Shown here: piece after piece, positions 50,003 through 57,708 of the stretch | Position numbering within the stretch: position 1 is the first letter of the stretch | How the letters are laid out: every line of letters starts with the position of its first letter | Assembly (NCBI GenBank): GCA_964569795.1 | Contig: CAZMVB010000007.1 | Location: 108,059-172,058 of the forward strand | Direction: 5' to 3' | From: JAHJDS01 sp964569795 | Lineage (GTDB): Bacteria > Desulfobacterota > Desulfarculia > Desulfarculales > JAHJDS01 | DNA: 64,000 bases | The notes under the pieces: model-generated | What the model saw: the letters and a program-made list of their open reading frames with translations, nothing else | What the model was told of the DNA's origin: nothing | Databases searched by the model: none | Position numbers and translations under genes: made by a program

Positions 50003-52042
50003 GTGGAAACCCAAACCAACCCCGAAACCAAAACGACCAGCGATGAAATCGTGACCGAGGAGGCCGAGGTAAAGGCCGACCCCAAGGCACCCGCCGAGGA
50101 CCCCAAGGCAACCGCCGAGGAACCGCCGGCGGCCGCCGAGGAACCGCCGGCGGCCGAGACGGGCCAGTCTTCCGAGCCGGGTGACCAGGACCTGGACTTC
50201 GCCGCCATGGTCGAACAGTCCATGAGCCAGATCCAGGAAGGCGAGGTGGCTCAGGGACGGATCGTGGAAAAGACCAAGGAGTACGTCACCGTTGACGTCG
50301 GGTACAAATCCGAGGGCGATATCGCCCTGGAGGAGTTCCGGGACCCCAACACCGGCGAGATCAAGGCCGAGGTGGGCGATCAGGTCGAGGTCCTGATCGA
50401 GCGGCTGGACGACGACGACGGCCTGATTCTGTCCAAGGAGAAGGCGGCCAAGATCAAGGTCTGGGACGAAATCAGCCGGGTCTATCAGGAAGACGGCCAT
50501 ATCTCGGGGACGATCGTCAGTCGGGTCAAGGGCGGCATGAGCGTCGATATCGGCGTCCCGGCCTTCCTGCCCGGCTCCCAGGTCGATCTCCGGCCGGTCC
50601 GGAACCTGGATTCCCTGATCGGCCAGACCTTTGATTTCAAGATCCTCAAGTTCAACAAGAAGCGGGCCAATATCGTCCTGTCCCGGCGGGCCCTGCTGGA
50701 GACGGAACGGGAGATCATGAAGGCCAAGACCATGGCCATCCTCGAGGAAGGACGGATCATGGACGGCGTGGTCAAGAACATCACCGACTACGGCGTGTTC
50801 GTGGACCTGGGCGGCATCGACGGCCTGCTGCACATCACCGACATGTCCTGGGGCCGGGTCGGTCATCCCTCCGAGATGTTCTCCATCGGGGACAACATCC
50901 GGGTCCGGGTGCTCCATTTCGACCGGGAGCGGGAACGGGTCAGCCTGGGCCTCAAGCAGCTCAAGGAGGACCCCTGGACCAGCGCCGGCGACCGGTACCC
51001 CCCCGGGACCAGGGTCACCGGCAAGGTCGTTTCCCTGGCCGATTACGGCGCCTTCATCGAGGTCGAGGAGGGGGTCGAGGGCCTGATCCACGTTTCCGAG
51101 ATGAGCTGGACCCGCAAGATCAGGCATCCCTCGAAGATATTGAACGTCGGCGACATTGTCGAGGCCGTGGTGTTGAGCATCAACACCGACCAGAAGCGGA
51201 TCTCCCTGGGGATGAAACAGGTCGAGCCCAATCCCTGGGACGTGGTCGCCGAGAAGTACCCGGTGGGCACGGTCATCGAGGGCCGGATCAAGAACATCAC
51301 CGATTTCGGCATCTTCATCGGCATCGACGAGGGGATCGACGGCCTGGTCCACATCAGCGACATCTCCTGGACCAAGCGGATCAAGCACCCCTCCGAGCAG
51401 TACAACAAGGGTGACGAGGTCCGGGCCGTGGTCCTGTCCATTGACAAGGAAAACGAGCGCTTCAGCGTCGGCATCAAGCAGCTCGAGCCCGATCCCTGGG
51501 AGGAGATCCCGACCAAGTACCAGGTCGGCACCCGGGTCAGCGGCACCGTGACCAACGTCACCGATTTCGGCATCTTCGTCGAGCTCGAAGAGGGCATCGA
51601 GGGGCTGATCCACGTCTCCGAGATTTCCCGCGAGAAGGTCAAGACGCCCATCGGTCAGTTCGCCGTGGGAGACGTGCTCACCGCCGAGGTGGTGTCCGTG
51701 TCCCGCCGCGAGCGCAAGATCGGCCTGTCCATCAAGCGCCTCGAGGAGTCGGCCAGCAAGGGCGAGTACCGGGCCTACATGCGCTCCCAGCAGTCGGCCA
51801 CCACCCGCCTGGGCGATCTGATCAACGACCTGGATCTCCAGTCGGCCGTGACCGAGCCCGAGACCGGCGGCCAGGAGATTGTCCAGGGCGAAGAGGAAGC
51901 CGAGGCCCCCGAGAAAACCGAGGCCCCCGAGAAAACCGAGGCCCTCGAGAAAACCGAGGCCCAGGCCGCCGAGCCCGAGGAGTCACCTCCGGACGAGGAA
52001 GCCCCGGCCGAGGAGACCCCGGCCGAGAAAGCCGAAGCCTGA
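50003..52042 (+). CDS. rpsA: 30S ribosomal protein S1, with acidic N- and C-terminal extensions
   Basis: 679 residues, longer than the usual 550-580. Six S1 RNA-binding domains can be read, each opening with a G-x-[IV] strand: near 80 (GRIVEKTKEYVTVDVGYKSE), 170 (GTIVSRVKGGMSVDIGVPAF), 254 (GVVKNITDYGVFVDLGG), 341, 428 and 515 (GTVTNVTDFGIFVELEEG). Before the first domain about 75 residues are Glu/Ala/Pro-rich and include a duplicated AEEPPAA. After the last domain about 80 residues are acidic with a tandem EAPEKT repeat. S1 unwinds and recruits mRNA to the 30S subunit. Start GTG 50003 has no clear ribosome site. Confidence 0.93.
   Translation: METQTNPETKTTSDEIVTEEAEVKADPKAPAEDPKATAEEPPAAAEEPPAAETGQSSEPGDQDLDFAAMVEQSMSQIQEGEVAQGRIVEKTKEYVTVDVGYKSEGDIALEEFRDPNTGEIKAEVGDQVEVLIERLDDDDGLILSKEKAAKIKVWDEISRVYQEDGHISGTIVSRVKGGMSVDIGVPAFLPGSQVDLRPVRNLDSLIGQTFDFKILKFNKKRANIVLSRRALLETEREIMKAKTMAILEEGRIMDGVVKNITDYGVFVDLGGIDGLLHITDMSWGRVGHPSEMFSIGDNIRVRVLHFDRERERVSLGLKQLKEDPWTSAGDRYPPGTRVTGKVVSLADYGAFIEVEEGVEGLIHVSEMSWTRKIRHPSKILNVGDIVEAVVLSINTDQKRISLGMKQVEPNPWDVVAEKYPVGTVIEGRIKNITDFGIFIGIDEGIDGLVHISDISWTKRIKHPSEQYNKGDEVRAVVLSIDKENERFSVGIKQLEPDPWEEIPTKYQVGTRVSGTVTNVTDFGIFVELEEGIEGLIHVSEISREKVKTPIGQFAVGDVLTAEVVSVSRRERKIGLSIKRLEESASKGEYRAYMRSQQSATTRLGDLINDLDLQSAVTEPETGGQEIVQGEEEAEAPEKTEAPEKTEALEKTEAQAAEPEESPPDEEAPAEETPAEKAEA
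51902..51961 (+). repeat. In-frame 18-base tandem repeat in rpsA
   Basis: GAGGCCCCCGAGAAAACC occurs three times in a row (third copy with one change), followed by a partial copy. It encodes EAPEKT repeats in the acidic tail of S1. Such a repeat is prone to length change by slippage. Confidence 0.8.
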
Positions 52043-52141
52043 CCCCGGCCGGCTCATGCCTGTCATCAGGGCCCGGATCGCTCGGCGGTCCGGGCCTGCA
52101 CGTGATATGATTGTCTTGAACGCTTGATGGGGGAGGCTCGG

Positions 52142-53092
52142 TTGACCGGCAAGAAAATCCGTGTCCTGGGCGTGATCGCCCTGGCCCTGATCGTAACCCT
52201 GGGCGCGGTCGGGCTGATCGCCCTGACCGTGATGCAGGGGACCGGGCTGGGCGGCCTGGCCTGGGGCGGGTCCCGCATCGGCGTGATCCGGATCACGGGG
52301 ATGATCACTCAATCGCGCCGCATCCGGCTGAACCTGGAGCGCTACGCCCGCCGGGAATCGATCCGGGCGATCATCCTGCGGGTCAACTCGCCCGGCGGGG
52401 CGGTGGCCCCTTCCCAGGAAATTTACGAGGCCGTGAAAAAGGCCGCGGCCAGGAAACCGGTGGTGGCCTCGTTCGATTCCGTGGCCGCCTCGGGGGGCTA
52501 TTACGTGGCCGCCCCGGCGACGCGGATCGTGGCCAACCCGTCCAGCCTGACCGGGAGCATCGGGGTGGTCCTGGTCATGACCAACTATCACCAGGCCTTG
52601 AGCAACCTGGGCGTCAAGGTCACCCTGCTTCACAAGGGCCGGTTCAAGACCATGGGCTCGCCCTTTGCCCCCAAGCTGGCGCCCGAGGAAAGGGCCAAAC
52701 TCGAGGGTCTCCTGGACGTGGTTTACCGCCGGTTTCAACGGGACGTCTATCTGGCCCGGAAATCGACCCTGATCAAGTTGAAGGGCAAGGCCTGGGTCGC
52801 GGCCCACTGGACCCCGGCCCAGGTCAAATCATTGGCCACCGGCGAGGTCTTCACCGGCGAGCAGGCCCTGAAAAACGGTCTGGTCGATGAACTGGGCGGG
52901 ATGAGGCGGGCCGTAGCGGTGGCCAAGCGACTGGCCAAGATCAAGGGACGGGCCAAGCTGGTCTATCCCGAGCGCCAAAGTCGGTCCCTGTGGGACGTCC
53001 TGCTGGGCCGGGTGTTCGGCCGGGTGAACACCTCCCTGCCGCCGGCCGGGGCCGCCGTTTACGCCGTCTGGCTGCCGGGTTTCGGCTCCTGA
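52142..53092 (+). CDS. sppA: Signal peptide peptidase SppA (short, 36 kDa type)
   Basis: 316 residues from TTG 52142, which has GGGGGAGG at good spacing; an upstream TTG/ATG pair at 52124-52127 overlaps that ribosome site. One N-terminal membrane anchor (VLGVIALALIVTLGAVGLIA) is followed by the S49 peptidase fold. It shows ILRVNSPGGAVAPSQEIYEA, then SVAASGGYYVAAPA with the nucleophile Ser and the Ser/Lys-type partner Lys in HKGRFKTMGSPFAP. Cleaves left-over signal peptides in the membrane. It follows rpsA by 99 bases, a common neighbour pairing in this group. Confidence 0.92.
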   Translation: MTGKKIRVLGVIALALIVTLGAVGLIALTVMQGTGLGGLAWGGSRIGVIRITGMITQSRRIRLNLERYARRESIRAIILRVNSPGGAVAPSQEIYEAVKKAAARKPVVASFDSVAASGGYYVAAPATRIVANPSSLTGSIGVVLVMTNYHQALSNLGVKVTLLHKGRFKTMGSPFAPKLAPEERAKLEGLLDVVYRRFQRDVYLARKSTLIKLKGKAWVAAHWTPAQVKSLATGEVFTGEQALKNGLVDELGGMRRAVAVAKRLAKIKGRAKLVYPERQSRSLWDVLLGRVFGRVNTSLPPAGAAVYAVWLPGFGS

Positions 53093-53120
53093 TCCGACCG
53101 GCCTGAGGGGCGCCCGACCG

Positions 53121-54818
53121 TCAACCGGTCGGGGCCTGCTTCTGGAGCATCTCCCGGGCGTGGGCCAGGCCGGCCGCGGTGAACTCGGGGCCGCTGATCA
53201 TCCGGGCCACCTCGCGGGCCCGGGCCTCGTCGTCCAGCCGATCCAGCCGGGTCGCCGTCCGGCCCCCGGCGACCTCCTTGACCACCCGCCAGTGCTCCTG
53301 GCCGAAGACGGCGATCTGGGGCAGGTGGGTGATGCACACCAGTTGGTGGGACCGGGCCAGGGCCCCCAGCAGGCGTCCGACGGCCTCGGCCGCTCCACCC
53401 CCGATTCCGGCGTCCACCTCGTCAAAGACGATCGTTTCCTGACCCACCCGGCGGACGGCCAGGGTCCGCAGGGCCAGCATCACCCGGGACAGCTCGCCCC
53501 CCGAGGCGATCCGGGCCACGGGCCGCGGCGGCTCGCCCACGTTGGGCGAGATCAGGAACCGGGCCCGCTCCAGGCCGGTCTCGGTCACGGCCTCGCGGCC
53601 CGATTCGTCCGGGGGACCGACCGGCTCGAAAGACACCTCGAATCTGGTCCCGGGCATGGCCAGGTCCTCGAGGGCCCCCTCCACGGCCCGGCCCAGGGCC
53701 TCGGCCGCCCGCCGCCTTTGCCCGGACAGGTCCCGGGCGGCCGTCAGGACCTGGTCCCAGGCCCGGGCGCAATCTTCCTCGAGGGCCGAGGCGTCCTCCA
53801 GGTCATGCTCCAGGTCATCAAGTTCCCGGGTGATCCGGTCCAGATGATCCAGGGCGGCCGCCTCGTCCCCGCCGTACTTGGTCGTCAGGCGCTTGAGTTG
53901 AGCCAGGCGCTCGCCCACCGCCTCGAGGCGGGCCGGGTCGAAGACGACCGCCTCGGCCAGGTCCCGGCACCTGACCCCGGCGTCGTCCACCAGAAAGTAG
54001 GCCTGGCGCACGGCCTCCAGGGCGGCGGCCGACTCGGGTTCGAGTTCGACCACCTCGGCCAGGTCGGTCTCGACCGCCCGCAGGACCTCGACCACCGAGC
54101 CGGCGGCGTCGTACAATTTCTCATGGGCCTGGCGGAAGGCGGCGTGGAGCCGCTCGGCGCTGGCCAGCCTCGTCCGTTCGGCCGTCAGCTCCTCCATCTG
54201 GCCGACCCTGAGACCGGCCGCCTCCAGCTCCTGCCGCTCGAAGCGCAGCAGATCCATCCGCCGCAGGCGTTCCTCCCGGTTTGCGCGCCACCCGTCCAGC
54301 CGGTGCCGGAGGTCCCGCCACCCGCGCACCAGACGCCCCACCTCCTCCCGGGCCGGCCACAGGTCCCCGAAATCGTCCACCAGGGCCATTTGGACGTCGG
54401 GGCGCAGCAGGGACTGATGCTCGTGCTGACCGGCCACGGACAGCAGGGGCTCCATGAGCTGGGTCAGCATCTGCAGGGTGGACAACCGGCCTCCGATCAT
54501 CACCTTGTTCCGGCCGGTCCGGGAGATGACCCGGCGGACCAGGATCTCGCCGTCGAAATCGCCCAGGTCCAGTTCCTGGAACTGACGCCTGACCTCGGCG
54601 CCGTCGTCCACGGCGAACAGGGCCTCGACCACCGCCTCGTCGCAGCCCGTCCGGATCAGGTCCGAGGCCGCCCGGTCGCCCAGCAGGAGGTTGATGCCCG
54701 TGACGATGATCGACTTGCCGGCCCCGGTCTCGCCGGTGACCGTGGTCAGGCCCGGACCGAGACTGAGGGACAGTTCCTCGATCACCGCGAAATTCTTGAT
54801 GTGCAGTTCGACCAGCAT
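53121..54818 (-). CDS. recN: DNA repair protein RecN
   Basis: 565 residues, SMC-like ATPase. Walker A GETGAGKSIIVTGINLLLG sits near residue 29. Two coiled-coil arms run through the middle (about 150-390). The signature and Walker B part follows as RIASGGELSRVMLALRTLAV near 440 and ETIVFDEVDAGIGG near 465, ending with CITHLPQIAVFGQEHW. RecN helps hold and repair double-strand breaks. The prepilin-peptidase-like gene ends 4 bases from its ATG and reads the same way, so the two are probably co-transcribed. Confidence 0.95.
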   Translation of the reverse strand: MLVELHIKNFAVIEELSLSLGPGLTTVTGETGAGKSIIVTGINLLLGDRAASDLIRTGCDEAVVEALFAVDDGAEVRRQFQELDLGDFDGEILVRRVISRTGRNKVMIGGRLSTLQMLTQLMEPLLSVAGQHEHQSLLRPDVQMALVDDFGDLWPAREEVGRLVRGWRDLRHRLDGWRANREERLRRMDLLRFERQELEAAGLRVGQMEELTAERTRLASAERLHAAFRQAHEKLYDAAGSVVEVLRAVETDLAEVVELEPESAAALEAVRQAYFLVDDAGVRCRDLAEAVVFDPARLEAVGERLAQLKRLTTKYGGDEAAALDHLDRITRELDDLEHDLEDASALEEDCARAWDQVLTAARDLSGQRRRAAEALGRAVEGALEDLAMPGTRFEVSFEPVGPPDESGREAVTETGLERARFLISPNVGEPPRPVARIASGGELSRVMLALRTLAVRRVGQETIVFDEVDAGIGGGAAEAVGRLLGALARSHQLVCITHLPQIAVFGQEHWRVVKEVAGGRTATRLDRLDDEARAREVARMISGPEFTAAGLAHAREMLQKQAPTG

Positions 54819-54822
54819 CTTT

Positions 54823-55290
54823 CTAGGTCACTATCCGCCCGAGCACCAGATGAATCACCACCGCCCCCAAGACGTAGGGGGCCAGTCTCAACCGGACCGG
54901 TTTACCCCGGGTCAGGCGCTGGATCACCCCTCCCGCCAGGGCCAGAATACACGTCAGGAGCAGGACGAACAGGACGGCCACCGCCCCGACGTAGGCCCCG
55001 ACGCAGCCCAGGAGCACCACGTCCCCGCCGCCCAGACCGTCCCGCCCGGTGACCGTCTTGAAAACGACCGCCGTCACCAGGGGCAGACCGCCACCCCATA
55101 ATACTCCGCCCAGGGACCAAAAAAAACCCCGCTCCAGGCAAAAAAAGGAGCCGGCCAGGCCGACGCCCAGGGCGACGACCAGAACCGCCAGGGGCAGGTG
55201 TCCCCGGCGCCAGTCCATCACCGCCGCGGCGGTACAGGCCGCCAGCAGCACCAGCCACCACCATCCGCAGATCATGGCCTCGTTTCCCAC
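54823..55290 (-). CDS. Prepilin peptidase-like A24 aspartic protease (short, CpaA-type)
   Basis: 155 residues, five or so hydrophobic segments. The catalytic Asp pair of the A24 family is visible: MDWRRGHLP near residue 25 (first Asp) and GLGGGDVVLLG near 86 (GxGD with second Asp). The N-terminal methyltransferase domain of full PilD is missing, as in CpaA/TadV-type enzymes. It would cut type IV or Tad pilin leader peptides in the inner membrane. No pilin gene is present in the window. Two start codons (55290 and 55275) are possible. Confidence 0.8.
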   Translation of the reverse strand: MGNEAMICGWWWLVLLAACTAAAVMDWRRGHLPLAVLVVALGVGLAGSFFCLERGFFWSLGGVLWGGGLPLVTAVVFKTVTGRDGLGGGDVVLLGCVGAYVGAVAVLFVLLLTCILALAGGVIQRLTRGKPVRLRLAPYVLGAVVIHLVLGRIVT

Positions 55291-55356
55291 TTCCGCTTGA
55301 CAGTCGAGCGGTGAGATTCTAACCTGATTTCAGGGCAAGTATATAAAAAGGCGGCC

Positions 55357-55965
55357 ATGAAGCTCAAAATCAATCCGGACAATCCCCAGCCCCGATTGAT
55401 CGCCCAGGTGGTCGAGGTCCTCAACCACGGCGGGATCATCGCCTATCCGACCGACACCTTTTACGGCATCGGCTGTCACCTGGGCAACAAGAGGGGCATC
55501 GAAAAAATCTACCACCTCAAACGGCGTCCCCAGACCCAGCCCTTCTCCATCATCTGCGCCGACCTGAAGGACATCTCCCAGTACGCCCGGGTCTCGAACT
55601 ACGCCTACAAGTCCATGCGCCGCCTGTTGCCCGGGCCGTACACCTTTGTCCTGGAGGCGACCCACCTGGTGCCCAAGATCATGCTCACCAAGCGCAAGAC
55701 CGTGGGACTCCGGGTGCCCGACAACAACGTCTGCCGGGCCATCGTCACCCAGCTGAGTTCGCCCATCATCTCGACCAGCGCCACCCTGCCCGAGGGAGAA
55801 ATCCTGGCCGACCCGACCGACATCGAGTACCACCTGGGTCACGCCCTGGACATCGTGATCGACTCGGGGAGGATGACGGTCGCCCCCTCGTCGGTGGTGT
55901 CCCTGATCGGCGACGCGCCGGTGATCATCCGGGAAGGTCAGGGCGACGTCAGCCTCTTCCGCTAA
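55357..55965 (+). CDS. YciO/Sua5-type L-threonylcarbamoyladenylate synthase family protein
   Basis: 202 residues of the YrdC fold: IIAYPTDTFYGIGCHLGN near 26 (ATP/threonine-binding), IYHLKRRPQTQPFSIIC near 49-65 with the Lys-x-Arg pair, LLPGPYTFVLEAT near 90 and SSPIISTSATLPEG near 133. In YrdC/Sua5 this fold makes the precursor for the t6A tRNA modification. This length and sequence are closer to YciO, whose activity is less certain. Starts at ATG 55357, divergent from the A24 peptidase gene. Confidence 0.88.
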   Translation: MKLKINPDNPQPRLIAQVVEVLNHGGIIAYPTDTFYGIGCHLGNKRGIEKIYHLKRRPQTQPFSIICADLKDISQYARVSNYAYKSMRRLLPGPYTFVLEATHLVPKIMLTKRKTVGLRVPDNNVCRAIVTQLSSPIISTSATLPEGEILADPTDIEYHLGHALDIVIDSGRMTVAPSSVVSLIGDAPVIIREGQGDVSLFR

Positions 55966-56061
55966 TCAAGAGAGGGCTCCCCACGCGTTCCTGGGCCGGA
56001 CCTGGCAGGAGGACGGCGCGGGCGGGCGGGGCGGTCATCGGCCGGCGACCGACGGATCCAT

Positions 56062-56313
56062 TCAGACCAGCAGACTGATGATGCCCTCGGAGTCCCGCTC
56101 GGGGAGGGGCGGCGGCGCGGGGCTGGCGGCCGGCCGTCGCCGGGGGGATCGGGCCTCCCTCCGGCGGTGCTCGGTGGCCGAACCGGTCTGGCGCTGCTGG
56201 TCGGTCTTGGCCACGGCCCGGCCGCCCTTGTCGGCCGACGGCGGAACGAGTCCGACGACCGCGGCCTCCAGGGCCGCTGGGATCGGTGACGTTCCGGGCA
56301 GGACCAAGGTCAC
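56062..56313 (-). CDS. Possible small Pro/Arg-rich protein
   Basis: 83 residues from a GTG at 56313, which has an excellent AGGGGAGG ribosome site 7-8 bases upstream. An N-terminal hydrophobic-aliphatic region (ALEAAVVGLVPPSA) is followed by a polar, Arg/Pro-rich middle. It ends DSEGIISLLV. No known domain. It is preceded by the candidate small RNA/attenuator at 56385-56459, suggesting a leader-controlled gene. The ribosome site is good evidence, but low complexity means it could still be spurious. Confidence 0.4.
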   Translation of the reverse strand: MTLVLPGTSPIPAALEAAVVGLVPPSADKGGRAVAKTDQQRQTGSATEHRRREARSPRRRPAASPAPPPLPERDSEGIISLLV

Positions 56314-56384
56314 GGGTTTTCCTCCCCTCGGGGGTGGGTCGCGTCTTGACCGTTTCCCGGGGCGGTCCCGCCGACCGTGGTCAC

Positions 56385-56420
56385 AAAAAAAACAGGACCG
56401 CCCTCAGTGGACGTCCCTGT
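56385..56420 (-). terminator. Intrinsic terminator of the short RNA
   Basis: Hairpin arms at 56413-56420 and 56392-56398, followed on the minus strand by eight T residues. Confidence 0.7.
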
Positions 56421-56459
56421 CCGTGGTCACTCATCCTTGTTCCGATCGCCGTGACCAGT
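56385..56459 (-). ncRNA. Candidate small RNA or attenuator leader of about 75 bases
   Basis: On the minus strand, transcription from the promoter at 56466-56494 would start near 56459 and run into a hairpin (ACAGGGAC pairing with GTCCTGT, one bulged G, between 56420 and 56392). Eight T residues follow it (56392-56385), a typical intrinsic terminator. The result is a free RNA of about 75 bases, or a terminated leader of the small gene starting at 56313. GTGACCACGG occurs twice around the terminator, which might allow an alternative fold. Confidence 0.5.
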
Positions 56460-56465
56460 AAACTT

Positions 56466-56494
56466 ATTATCAGCCGGCCGGCGGTGAATGTCAA
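56466..56494 (-). promoter_or_regulatory. Strong sigma-70-type promoter of the short RNA
   Basis: Minus strand TTGACA (56489-56494), exactly 17 bases, then GATAAT (56466-56471, 5 of 6). It lies 20 bases past the stop of the signalling operon, so it marks an independent transcript. Confidence 0.75.
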
Positions 56495-56514
56495 GGGCAA
56501 TCGCCGGCGGGCCC

Positions 56515-57654
56515 TCAGGTGGACTTGATGACCGCCACCTGGTCGGGGGCCTGCCCGGCGGCGGCAAAGGCCTTGAGTTGGGTCACCAGGGGCCCGGTCA
56601 GCTCGACGCCCCGCTGGGCCACCACCCGTCCCTGGGGGTTGCGCACATCCTCGGCCAGCACCTGGTGCGGTGCGAGGTCCCCGATGGGGATGGTGACCAC
56701 CTCCTCGCCGCTCTGCCGGCGGACGACCTCCTCGAAGGCGCGGACCACCTCCGGATCGTACCAGCCCTCACGCCGATGGAGACCCTCCAGGCTCAGGACC
56801 GGCGACCGCCCCCAGGCCAGCAAGGAGTCGAAATCGAGGGCCACTTTCAGGATGCGGGCGCCCAGGGGGATGTCTTCCCCTTGCCGGCCGTCCTCGGGCA
56901 CCCCGCCGCCGTTGAATCGTTTTTCCTGATAGGCCACGATCTCGGCCACGCCCCCCAGGCGGGGAATGACCGACAGCAGGTCAAAGGCCAGCTTGGGGTG
57001 GCGGGCGTAAAGCCGGGCCTCATGACTTTCCAGTCTCTGGCCCGAGGCCAGCTTGGCCAGAATGTAGTCGGGCAGGATCAGGTTGCCCACCTGGGAGAGC
57101 ATGGTCGCCGTCTCCAGTTCCCAGGGCCGGGGGTAGCCCAGGGTTTGCCCGGTCTCGACCACCAGGTGCCTGATCCGGGCCGAGCGGCCGAAGGCCCGGG
57201 GATAGGCCAGGGAGAGGACCTGGGTCAAGACCGTCACCGCGCCCTTGAGCGTCTCCTCCAGGAGTTCGCGTTCGGCCCGCTTCAGCCGGTACTGGTCCAG
57301 GCCGGCCTCGATGGCGCCTACCAGGTCGGCGGCCTGACAGGGCTTGGTCAAGAGCCGAAAGATGTTCCCCTCGTTGACCGCGTCCATGGCCGCGGGCAGA
57401 TCGGCGTTGCCGGTGAGCATGATCCGGACCGTGTCCGGCGACATTTCCCGAATCCGGGCCAGCACCTGGACGCCGTCCAGGCCCGGCATCCGCAGGTCGG
57501 CCACAACCACGGCAAAGGGACCCGACCTCTCCGTGGCCTCGAGACCTTCTTGTCCCCCGGCGGCGGTGTGGACCTCGAAGCGTGCCCGAAAGTAACGCCT
57601 GAACGAGTCCAGCAGGTTCTCGTCGTCGTCGATGAAAAGTACCCGTTTGTTCAT
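56515..57654 (-). CDS. Response regulator with degenerate HD-GYP-type output domain (copy 1)
   Basis: 379 residues from ATG 57654. Receiver domain 1-120 (RVLFIDDDENLLDSFRRYF; phospho-Asp in VVVADLRMPGLDG; Lys in LLTKPC). The output domain, about 140-320, follows the HD-GYP helix plan, but the key residues are missing. The HD(IV)GK place reads LSQVGNL, and the HHE..DGxGYP place reads AYQEKRFNGGGVPEDG. It therefore probably cannot cleave cyclic di-GMP, although it may bind it or act as an adaptor. Last gene of a four-gene minus-strand operon with the multi-PAS kinase. A close paralogue precedes it. Confidence 0.85.
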   Translation of the reverse strand: MNKRVLFIDDDENLLDSFRRYFRARFEVHTAAGGQEGLEATERSGPFAVVVADLRMPGLDGVQVLARIREMSPDTVRIMLTGNADLPAAMDAVNEGNIFRLLTKPCQAADLVGAIEAGLDQYRLKRAERELLEETLKGAVTVLTQVLSLAYPRAFGRSARIRHLVVETGQTLGYPRPWELETATMLSQVGNLILPDYILAKLASGQRLESHEARLYARHPKLAFDLLSVIPRLGGVAEIVAYQEKRFNGGGVPEDGRQGEDIPLGARILKVALDFDSLLAWGRSPVLSLEGLHRREGWYDPEVVRAFEEVVRRQSGEEVVTIPIGDLAPHQVLAEDVRNPQGRVVAQRGVELTGPLVTQLKAFAAAGQAPDQVAVIKST

Positions 57655-57708
57655 GGCGCCCCGTCCTTGGCCGGGGGGACGTCCATCGTCCACGCCCCCG
57701 GCCGATCC

